Assembly (NCBI GenBank): GCA_973895155.1
Contig: OZ316895.1
Span: 16,120,001 to 16,184,000, forward strand
Origin: Marsupella aquatica
Lineage: Eukaryota > Marchantiophyta
Reading direction: 5' to 3'
Length of the DNA stretch: 64,000 nt
The notes beneath the pieces were generated by a model, which was not told the origin of the DNA, ran no database searches, and worked only from the letters and a program-made list of their open reading frames with translations. Below, piece after piece: positions 55,245 to 64,000 of the stretch (position 1 is its first letter; each line of letters starts with the position of its first letter). The position numbers and the translations under genes were made by a program.

Positions 55245-56146
55245 TCGGAATTCAAACTCAATTTTGCTTTGAGTTTGTCAACCTCAGTTTGATCCTTAGC
55301 CGCAATCAACATGTCATTCACATAGAGCACCAGAATGAGCACACCAAACACACCATTCTTGACTGATTTTGTATACACACAAGGGTCATACACCATCCTA
55401 GTCAATCCTTGTGGAAGCATGAAATCATCAAACCGCTTATTCCACTGTCGAGGAGCTTGCTTCAATCCATACAAGGACTTAAGTAACCTGCAAACTAAAC
55501 TCTCTTGGCCCTTCTTCACAAAGCCCAGTGATTGCCTCATGAAAATTTGTTCCTCCAAGGTGCCATAGAGAAAAGCAGTAACAACATCCATTTGATCTAA
55601 CACCAGATAAAAAAACACAACAAGTTGACACAAAATTCGTATCGTGGAATACTTGGCAACTGGAGAGAAGACCTCATTGTAATTCACTCCCTTCTCTTGA
55701 GTGAATCCCTTGGCAACAAGCCTTGCCTTGTATATCTTGTCTCCTCCATCTGAAGAGTTATCCTTCAGCTTGTAAATCCACTTGCTATCCACCACTTGTT
55801 GATCACCTGGCAGTTGCACTAGCTTCCATGTTCTGTTGTCACTTAAAGATTGCAACTCCCTCTGCATCGCTGCATTCCATTCATCTTTCTCGTCTGAAAT
55901 GCACGCCTCATGATAAGAAGAAGGTTCTCCTTCTTCCAAGATCAGTGCTCTGTCATCATCATTAGGTGCAATGTCAACATCATCTAACCTTGATGAATCT
56001 GTCCATTGTCCATACCTTGTAGGAGCTTGAGTAGTACGTCTCGATTTTCTAGCTGATGATTCTGGTTGATCTTGTTCTGTTGGATGAATTTGAGGTATTC
56101 CAACAACAGCCTGCTCCTCTTGTTCCATTACCGGAACCAGCTCCAT
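55241..56146 (-). pseudogene. Copia reverse transcriptase, mutated active site
   Basis: Conserved blocks are WKLVQLP, VDSKWIYKLK, ARLVAKGFTQEKGVNY, FSPVAKYSTIRILC, QMDVVTAFLYGTLEEQIFM, LKSLYGLKQAPRQW and LVLYVNDMLIA. The catalytic YVDD box reads YVND here, so one metal-binding aspartate is an asparagine. It is a G-to-A type change compatible with deamination. The frame meets a break at about 55241 where the next segment starts in another frame with a 4-nt overlap. Confidence 0.93.
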
Positions 56147-56158
56147 TCTCAGAGCACC

Positions 56159-57138
56159 TCATTTATTTATGTCCTGAAAACTCTCATGACCAATCTCCCC
56201 CACAACATGGTCCAGGATAGGAGATTTACCTTTGTTAGTATGGGAAGCCTGAGCATTCTCCCCCTCCTTTGATGATCTGGATTCATTGAAGGATACATCT
56301 CTACTGACAAGCATTGTACAAGCTTTTGGATCCCATAGTCTGTAACCTTTCACACCTGGTTGATAACCAAGAAAAAGACACTTCTTGGAAGTAGAATCTA
56401 ATTTAGATCGATTCTGCTTAGGTGTGAGAGCATATGCATCACTTTCAAAGACTCTCAAAACCTGATAGTCTGCGTGCCGTGCATGCCTCATTTCAAACGG
56501 TGTCTTGAAATTGATTGCACTGAAAGGAGAAAGATTTACCAAATAAGTGGCCGTATTTACAGCTTCAGCCCAAAATTCATGTGGTAAACCTGATTGGCTC
56601 AACATACTCCTTGATCGCTCCAATAGTGTTTGGTTCAGTCGCTCACAAACACCATTCTGTTGAGGAGTATAAACTATCGTGAGATGACGAGTAATCCCTT
56701 GCTCTGCACAATATAGTTCAAATTCACTTGAATTGTACTCCCCGCCGTTATCTGATCGCAGATATCTCACCTTGGATCCAATCTGATTCTCAATTTGGAC
56801 TTTCCACTTCTTAAAAGTGCCAAAAACTTCAGACTTTGCGTGTAGAAATATGATTTACACATACCATGAGTAATCATCAATGAACGTGACATAGTACAAT
56901 TTTCCAGAAAGTGAGGGAGTTGGGGTTGGCCCCACACATCACTATGTACATACTCAAGTATAGCTTTGGTATTGTGAGTTCCAACACCAAAGGTTCTCCC
57001 ATACTGCTTCCCAAACACATAGTGTTCACAAAAATCTAGCTTAGTAGATTCCAAATTAGAAAGAAGTCCTTTCCTGCGAAGTACCGCCAAACCTTTTTCA
57101 CTCATGTGTCCCAATCTGCAGTGCCACAACTGAGTCAT
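56159..57138 (-). pseudogene. Copia integrase, frameshifted
   Basis: The N-terminal segment (57138-56767) has the HCRLGHMSEKG half of the HHCC zinc finger, but the second cysteine pair reads CEHYV, so one Cys is lost. EYVHSDVWG carries the first catalytic Asp. The frame is then lost by indels and a stop near 56840-56930. The catalytic core resumes at 56770 with YLRSDNGGEY (second Asp) and NGVCERLNQTLLE (the Glu), followed by the copia C-terminal block GYQPGVKGYRLWDP. The product cannot be made as one chain. Confidence 0.9.
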
Positions 57139-57150
57139 CTCGCCTTGAGA

Positions 57151-57649
57151 TCAAGTTACATTGGCTTCTTCACAAATCACGTTGCCCTCCAACAAGTATA
57201 GATTTCTGTGCCGCTTACCCTTCATGACAACCTTGCCTCCGGTTGACACTTGAAGAATATCATCAGCTAAACTCCACAGACATCCATTTGCTTCTAGCAT
57301 TCCAAGAGAAATCAAGTTCTTTTTCATGTCAGGTATGTGTCGGACATTACTCACTGTTCGCACAGCTCCATCAAACATCCAAATTTTCACGGATCCAATT
57401 TCAATAATTTGACAAGGATGATCATTCTCCATCAACACGGAACCGGTTGATACTGAATAAGAAGTAAAAAAACTCTTTCATACAACAAATATGATAGGTA
57501 CACGCACAATCTAAAATCCATTCATCACCGTTGTTATTGGATGAAATGCAAAGGGCAACATCTGGACTTCACAAGATTTCATCATCGAGCAAGTCAATCA
57601 TATCAACATCAGTGGCTGCATTCGCTGATGGTTGATGAGTCTGCTTGAC
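57151..57649 (-). pseudogene. Copia protease and pre-integrase region, broken
   Basis: Just past the gag zinc knuckle, a protease-like block has WILDCACTYHIC, where the D-S/T-G/A active-site triad reads D-C-A. In-frame stops and a frame change near 57440-57600 separate it from the pre-integrase segment (57438-57151), which has VSNVRHIPDMKKNLISLGMLE, a standard copia motif. Confidence 0.82.
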
Positions 57650-58467
57650 TCAACAGTCTCGTTTTATGTGGCCAGGCTTGTTACATTTCCAGCATATAAT
57701 TGGTTTTCTTTCTAGATATTTCTCTTTAGACCTGGATCTAGACTTAGACCGAGCCTTATCCTTGCCTCTATTCCGTGAGGGGTACGTTTGTGAAAAGAAC
57801 CGGTTTTCGTCAGTCATCCGTTGTTGAGTCCTCCCACGGTTCACATTCAATGCACTGCCAGATGAAGATGGTGTCTGGGCATGACCCAGTTTCTTCTGTG
57901 CATCATCTGACAGCAAAGAGCTTACCACCTCATCATATGAAATGGTTTTGAGGTCTCTATACAAGAGAACTTGCTTCAAACCTTGATACGATGGGGGTAA
58001 GGAGCTGAGAAGAAGCAATGCCTTATCTTCATCTTCCACTCCCTTGCCAAGATTTGACAAATCTACAGCTAGGCTGTCGAATTCATCCAAGTGATCTCGA
58101 AGCTTGCCTCCTTCTTTTAGCCTCAAGCTCATCAAGAGAGACTTCTTGTACAACCAATCTGAGGCATCCTCTCGGTAGTACTTCTCTCTGAGGGCCTTGA
58201 ATAAGGATACGCAATCCTCATAGTCGTCCAGCTTCTTAATGATATGCGGCTTCAGATACAGCATAATCACATTCACAGCGATCACTTGCTCCTGCCTCCA
58301 TTTCCTCAACGGGATCTTCTCCTCACTACTACTCCTCCCGAGTCGATAGCAGATGATCTAGACCCATAGCACGAAGAACCCTTAACCTACTTCTCCCATA
58401 GCAAATAATTTGTGCGCCCATCATACTTTTCCACCTCAAACTTGACACCTCCAAACTTGGATGCCAT
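57650..58467 (-). pseudogene. Copia gag, N-terminus frameshifted
   Basis: The likely start is the ATG at 58467 (MASKFGGVKFEVEKYDG...). A stop follows after about 26 codons, and two small indels at about 58310-58390 break the frame. The 58309-57650 segment is open and is a UBN2-type gag with a KLRDHLDEFDSLAVDL block, an Arg/Ser/Lys-rich linker and the CCHC knuckle CWKCNKPGHIKRDC. It packages RNA when intact. Confidence 0.9.
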
Positions 58468-59638
58468 CGTTGCCCTCCCAACGTTCTCCACGTGCTATTG
58501 CTTTTTTTTCTTCCTTCCTTCTCGTTGACTCAAATCCAAATCACGAAAAAATATCATTTTTGGCAACTTTCCAAAAAACTTGAAACTTGTCACCTCCACA
58601 TAGCCCACCAGTCTAGCAAGCCAACGCTGAATTTTGAAATTGAAATCGAGGTCCGGCAACGCGTGATGGGCCAGGCAGTGCACAGGGGGTCGGGGAGTAA
58701 AAAACCAAGTCGAAATGGGCAGGGATGGAGCTGCTACAGCCGGGACGTCTGGGACATCCGCACTGGATGCGACGTCCGGGACGGCCGGGACGTCCGGGAT
58801 GGGAGTATTAGCGAGGAGGAGGAGGGGGGTCGCCGACGGGGTATTGACAGGGGTGCAAGGGTCGAGAGGGTGTGTATACACACCACAAAAAAAGGCCCTA
58901 TTCTAAGGCAAAATGTGCACAAAAAATAAATTTGTTGGGTTACTCACAATGCCATTATCACTTTACACCAGAAAAAGACTAGTTGTCGACGGGAAATATT
59001 ATCAAATTGCACCGGCACCGTTTGCAACTCTAGCAGAGTAAAAAAATTCTCGTCACGACTCCTTCACTCTGTGTCAAGTGCCAATCTTGGACTCAAAACG
59101 ACCATCGCACCGCGATCTCTCTGTTGAGCCGTTGCACTTCTCGTTTCTTCCTTCGAGTCGGACACAACGACAAAAAACCCCGCTTCAGTCAAAAGAAGAC
59201 TCCATAGCCAGTCAGAAACTTAGAACGGCTTTTTTGCTTGGTACATCGCACTCACTACTCCCTTGACAGCAAACCAGCTACCGAAATGATCAGCTTTGCC
59301 CGATCTACAATTTGAGCTAAAGGTTGTGACGCCTCGCGCACCACAAAGCTCACACCGTCGAGAAAATGATCTGAGTTCCCCCCGAAAGAACCGTCAAAGA
59401 AAACCGTCGAACACGAATCACAAAAAATCCAGAACGATGGAAACGTAAATTTCTCCGCACCAAGAACTCCGTTCAGAGATTTCTTTGCACTATCGGAAAG
59501 CCCTTGCCCCGATCTATCCGATGAGCCCAACACCTCCAAGTTCCATGAACATAACTCCGTGAAATCCACCGATACTAACCGCTGGAAAAAATCGTCACCA
59601 ACACGTCACAAAAAAATGTATCGTCTCCTCCCAGGCTT
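58468..59638 (-). other. Long internal leader between PBS and gag
   Basis: About 1.17 kb with no open frame longer than about 128 codons and no retroviral domain. It includes a short G/C-rich tandem tract near 58735-58800 built on GGGACGTC(C/T)GGGA. It may be an expanded untranslated leader or captured host DNA. Confidence 0.6.
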
Positions 59639-59650
59639 GCTCTGATACCA
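59639..59650 (-). other. Primer-binding site, complementary to initiator Met tRNA
   Basis: Minus-strand TGGTATCAGAGC lies two bases inside the 5' LTR. It matches the 3' end of plant initiator methionine tRNA, the primer used by most plant copia elements. Confidence 0.95.
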
Positions 59651-59652
59651 AT

Positions 59653-59979
59653 TGTTAAACTATGATGTCTTCCTTCGTGACGATCCAATCATTACTCATT
59701 CCATGCACACGTAGTCGACACAATCTCTACGTGGTTCACCTCTTCTCCAAGGCTACGTCCACACGAACACTCAAGATTTACTTCAAGAGTAGACGAACAC
59801 ACATGCTCTCCCTCTTCCTCAAGTTGCTCCGTTACAATGAGTAAGCACCACACACCAGCGGCTTACACTAGCCCTGGTATATACAAGGTCACACACGACT
59901 AACCTAACCTCAGATCCTAACTGTGGTTAGCCTAAATGCCATAACCTATGAGTAACAAGACTAAGAGCAATCCTTAACA
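59653..59979 (-). repeat. 5' LTR of the copia element
   Basis: 327 bp, TGTTAA...TTAACA on the plus strand as written. A TATA box (TATATA, 59878-59883) sits about 100 bp into the LTR in the transcription direction. It is the promoter of the element. Confidence 0.95.
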
Positions 59980-59984
59980 AGTCC

Positions 59985-62313
59985 CAGTCCAAGCGCAAAG
60001 CCCTGGTCTAGGCCCAGTGCGGAAGTTACTCTAGGCATTTACAGGCCAATAACATGAGATCCCAACATTCATTGTGGACGTGTCTTTGGGCGTAATTATG
60101 AGGCCAACTTGGTGCTCATCTCTAGTTTATAGGGTCTGACCTCTGACTAACTTCCCAAGATGGGAACTTCCATACCTTAGCTTCCTTGGCCATAGAGTAG
60201 TTGCATTGTGAGACGGGTCTGCAACATCCTAATTGAAAATAAGATTTTCTGGTTTTCTTTCTTTCTATGAATGAATGCATTTTGTATACAAAAGATCCAA
60301 GCAAGAGACAACAACCAGCTGTCAAACTTGGGGGTCTCACTATAAGGAGGCCTCCCCATCACCTGCGGCGTTTTTAGGCCTTGGACCCCCTAAAATGTAA
60401 GATTTGTTTTTTCAACCCCTACAAAGTTCCAAATATTTGGTTACAAGGACTCTATTATTTTTATAAGTCTCAAAATTGGATTTAAAAGACCCCATTGTTC
60501 TTGTAAAAAAAATTTAAGTCTTCCCCTTAAACCAATAAAGTGACCCTATCCTTCGTCGCACGCGATGTGTACTTTTTGTGGAAGTGAAACCCCCAAGATC
60601 ACTCACAATGTTTTTGGGTAATGAACACACTAAGAATAACATTTAGGGTGGTGTACTATTTACTACCCCTAACTTTATAGAATACGCTAGCAATATATAT
60701 AGATTCAAAGGAAAAACCCTATAATTCTTATGATTTTCAAAATTGGATTATAATACCCCCAATGTTTGTCCACCAGAGTTTATAAGTCTTTTGCTAAACC
60801 CATACAAAAGCTCTATACCTCCAGACCTCACACATTTTGGGTGAAACATTTAAACTTTAGCGTAAGTAAGTGGTCATCAACTTTGCTTTGGATGGAGAGA
60901 CCCCAGGAGAGACACTGAAAGGCCCCAACCATGTTGTTAAGCCCCACTAAATCTAGGAAGACAAAATGAACGTTTGAGTCTGAAGAAAAATAGGTACTGT
61001 TGTGAAACTTGTGAGTTTTGTTGCAATGCATAGATTGGAATATTAAGCCCAATGAACTAAGGGGTTTGTTTTGCCATTCCCAATGGACCGTGTAACATGT
61101 TGCCACACTGTACACCCTAAAGTCACATTGATGGGTTCCTTTTGGATGAACACTTCACTTTCAAGAAGGATGCCCAGTAGTTTTTCCAAATGCCCTGACC
61201 AAGTATAACATATTAGTATATGATAGACTTGTGGTTATATTTGGAATTTTGGGGGATCTCTATTTGAGCTCAAAATTTTCTGGAGTGTTCTCTGATGTTC
61301 AACGTATTGCCTCACAAAGTTTGAGATATTTCTTAGATCATTGCCTTCATTGTAGTTATGTGCCAAAATGGCCAAGTATGATAAACCAACTGTACACAAA
61401 GGATTCAATTTTGCAAAGAAAGTCTGAGTACTTGTACATGAGAAGTAACTACCACCAACTAAACAATCATGAACTGACTGTAAACTGTCAAGAACCCCTT
61501 GTAGAATTATTTATGGCGTTGTGCTACAATATGAAACCAACCTAAGTAACTTCCTGTTCGAGGGAATTGTGTGAGGGGACATTATGGCCTACAATGCCTG
61601 CCACTTGAATGTTCACCCATGTAAAACTTGAGTGAGTTTTGGAAGCAAAATCTTTGAAGTTAAGCTCATGCAAGAGAGTGTGTGAATAGTAACTAAGAAC
61701 TCAGTATTTAGAGAGCACGAGGATCATCAGATAGCTTGCTCCCCCTTGCTATTAGATTGGGAGACTTCATCATCACTTTGATGGGCTGAAGCGCCAGGTA
61801 GCTTGCGACATTCGCGGATGGGCAGGTTCTGTTGGCCCACCACTTTCATTCTGATCACACTTTTTTGTCAGCAAATTTCTGTGATGCTACAATGTGCTCA
61901 GGCTCAAGCGATCCATCATAGATCTCTGGCCATGGGTACTACTATGCCTCTAATAAGAGCTTGCCCCCTTAGAGGACCTGCAGGTCTCCCTTGCAGATTT
62001 AGTAACTACCCACTATGGCTTCCATGTGTACTGTCAACTCCTCACAATTAGGCACTGGTAGTTCTTTTCCTTATTGTTTCTTTCCTCTTTCTAGGGTTTT
62101 GGGATTTCCTTTTGCTCCCTTCATTTCAGTTTGATGTTTGGACTTCTTTTGTTTGTTGTACAATTACTTTGTTTGACCCATTTGTGTAAAACTTATCCAT
62201 ATATTCTTATATTAAATCCATTTTTACCAGTTTGATATTGTAAAAGCCAAAGACTCTTTTTTAGTGGCATAATGGCACACAATGACCTACAAAAATATTA
62301 TTATATTCGTGAG
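59985..62313. other. Intergenic repeat-derived region
   Basis: There is no gene. It holds two diverged copies of the dispersed repeat first seen at 49770 (about 60395-60605 and 60690-60800). A plus-strand frame at 61231-61545 and a minus-strand frame at 60828-61115 show no recognised motif. Confidence 0.5.
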
Positions 62314-63900
62314 TAGCTCAATACCTGTGCGTTGCACAAATGATGTCGTTAACAAAAAAGAAGATGTGTCACAAGAGATGTTATGTAAAAGATGTTGTGA
62401 AGAAAAAGAGTCATGTGCGCCAAAGGTGTTGTGAAGTAAAAAGATGTCAGTCAAATTTATAAAAGTTGTGTCGCCAAAGATGTAGTTAAGAAAAAAGAAG
62501 TAAAAATTATAAAAGTTGTGTTGCCAAAGATGTCATGAAGTAATAACATGTCTGTGAGAGAAAAGAAGTTGTGTCACCAAAAGATGTTGTGAAGTAAAAA
62601 GATGTTATAAAGTCAACTGATATCCTGGCGTCAAAGATGTTGTCAAGTAAAAAGATGTTGTTAGTCCAAAGATGTTATGATGTAAAAGATGTGTTGCTAA
62701 AAAGATGTTGTTAGTCAAAGATGTAGTGAAGTAAAAGATGTTGTTGCATTAAATGTTGTTAAGTTAACGATGTTGTGCAAAAAAATTGATAAAGAAAATA
62801 TGTTGTTGCTTAAAAGATGTTATTAAGTAATATATATGAGATATAGCAAAAGATGTCAATGCAGAATAGATGACTTTATCCTAAAAATGTTGTTGAGAAA
62901 AATATCATGGTGCTTAATATATCATTGAGAAAAATATATTTAAAAAATAAATTCTTATTGTGCAAAAAATGTTGTCTAGTAAAAGATGTCATGTCAAAAA
63001 AATGGCAACAATAACCACAAGGTACCACCAGGTAAGAATGACATTTGTCTTTGGTTTTTCCTTTGTTCTAATTCCTTTTTTACTTAACCTGCCTCCTCCC
63101 CTTTTTCACTCTTTTTCATTATTTTTTGGTTTGATATTTCTCTATTACACTACATTGTTACTAATTATGTAATACTAGCTCAATACCTGTGCATTGCACA
63201 AAAGAAGTCGTGTCGGCCAAGATGTCATTGAGAAAAAATGATGTAGTGTCAGCCAAGAGGTCATGGAGAAAAAAGATGTAGTGTTGCCTAGGAGGTCGTG
63301 GAGAGAAAAGATGTCGTGTCAAGATGTCGTTGAGAAAAAAAGATGTTGTATTGGCCAAGAGGTCGTTGAAAGAAAATATGTAGTGTCAACCAAGAGGTCG
63401 TGGAGAAAAAAGATGTCTTGTCGCCCAAGAGATCATTGAGAAAAAAAGATGTCGTGTCGGCCAAGAAGACGTTGAGAAAAAAAGATGTCGTGTTGGCCAA
63501 GAGATCATTGAGCAAAAAAATGTCATGTCGGCCAAGAAGTCGTTGAGAAAAAAGACATTGTGTTGGCCAAGATGTCGTTGAGAAAAAATTGTCATGTTGG
63601 CGAAGATGTTGTTGAGAAAAAAATGTTGTGTCGGCCAAGACATCGTTCACGGAAAATACCCGTGCGTTGCACAAAAGATGTTGTTGAGAAATAAGATGTC
63701 GTGTTGCCCAAGATGTTGTTAAGTGACAGATGTCACAAAGTAAAAAGATGTCTTAAAAAAAGTATTAAAAAGATGTTATTAAGAAAAATGTGTCATTTTG
63801 CCAAAGATATCGTGAAGTAAAAGATGTTAAAAGAAAAATGGTGTTGTTTCACCCAAGCTATCGTTGTGTGAAAGATGTTATGAAATAAAAAATCAAGAAA
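62314..63900 (+). repeat. Degenerate minisatellite with recurring palindromic head motif
   Basis: Two sub-arrays. The first (about 62341-62990) is built on irregular AAGATGTTGTGAAGTAAAA units of 17-40 bp. The second (about 63200-63650) is built on a roughly 36-bp unit AAGATGTCGTGTCGGCCAAG plus AGGTCGTTGAGAAAAA. A third short block follows to about 63890. TAGCTCAATACCTGTGCGTTGCACAAA (62314-62340) and its near copies at 63176-63202 and 63655-63675 stand at the head of each block. Translations look repetitive only because the DNA is; I do not call genes here. Confidence 0.9.
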
Positions 63901-64000
63901 ACTAAGAAGGAGTGAGTCTTTTTCTTTGTTTTGTTTTTTTACCCAAAATGCCCATGCATTTGAATGGCGACCACTATAAATTGGAGCAACGTTATATTAT
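63901..64000. other. Window end, noncoding
   Basis: T-rich sequence follows the satellite. CCCATGCATTTGAATGG at about 63949-63965 may be a decayed copy of the satellite head motif. Nothing else is visible. Confidence 0.4.

Larger units (their letters stand above)
53807..59979 (-). mobile_element. Full-length, inactivated Ty1/copia LTR retrotransposon
   Basis: A 6173-bp element on the minus strand, bounded by the 5-bp target duplication AGTCC (53802-53806 and 59980-59984). It has two LTRs of 332 and 327 bp, a primer-binding site, a polypurine tract, and domain order gag, protease, integrase, reverse transcriptase, RNase H, which is the copia order. Frame breaks occur in gag, at the protease, in integrase and between RT and RNase H, so it cannot move itself. 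About 1.17 kb of non-coding leader separates the primer site from gag, longer than is usual for copia elements. Confidence 0.96.

Noticed and set aside
63161-63674. Repetitive open frames of up to 128 codons (FFLND.LADTTS repeats)
   Set aside because: The protein repeat follows from a 36-bp satellite unit divisible by three. There is no start context, domain or conservation.
62314-63900. CRISPR-like array
   Set aside because: Units are degenerate, there are no unique spacers of constant length, and the genome is eukaryotic.

Overview
This is nuclear DNA of a land plant. The evidence is an FtsH11-type organelle protease, a plant-type COG2, an ALDH2-family aldehyde dehydrogenase, many short GT-AG introns, a Ty1/copia element with the usual initiator-methionine tRNA primer site, and long repeat-rich gaps. 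I cannot name the species. The mix of compact introns, intron-free genes and diverged repeats would suit a non-seed plant, but that is a weak inference.

Layout. 1-3447 is intergenic, with a 20-bp perfect hairpin and a GC-rich stretch upstream of the first gene. 3448-10138 (+) is a complete 17-exon FtsH11-like protease (885 aa). 13091-14092 (-) is an intronless type I membrane protein resembling the plant V-ATPase accessory subunit (Ac45/VOA1-like) family. 14.4-21.5 kb has no gene I can support but holds a 100-bp exact-period tandem duplication, a 94-bp x3 array and other degenerate repeats. 21491-28139 (-) is a complete 12-exon RBM39/CAPER-like splicing factor (659 aa: RS domain, RRM1, RRM2, C-terminal UHM). 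28816-29195 (+) is a frameshifted scrap of a cellulose synthase-like D (CslD) gene, followed by a 30-bp x4 repeat. 31997-33667 (-) is an intronless mitochondrial-type ALDH2 (556 aa) with a 90-91-bp triplication ending 14 bp from its start codon. 36330-43020 (+) is a complete 12-exon COG2 gene (about 755-757 aa).

From 43 kb to the end the window is repeat-derived. Three short inverted-repeat elements with shared GAGG termini and 9-10-bp target duplications (46812-46959, 47007-47161, 48730-49226) look like non-autonomous Mutator-like (MULE) elements; the largest has 163-bp arms and could form a long hairpin RNA. A full-length but inactivated Ty1/copia element lies on the minus strand at 53807-59979, with about 97% identical LTRs, a 5-bp AGTCC duplication, PBS and PPT. 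It has a YVND box in place of YVDD and many frame breaks. The last 1.7 kb is a degenerate minisatellite whose sub-arrays are headed by a recurring near-palindromic GTGCGTTGCAC motif.

The five intact genes are unrelated housekeeping functions (organelle proteolysis, vacuolar/endomembrane proton pump, pre-mRNA splicing, aldehyde detoxification, Golgi tethering). Nothing suggests a cluster or a dedicated new pathway. The observations most worth following up are the MULE-like family, the CslD fragment, the repeat array abutting ALDH2, and the satellite head motif. All exon boundaries were placed by eye from splice consensus, phase and remembered homologues, not by alignment.
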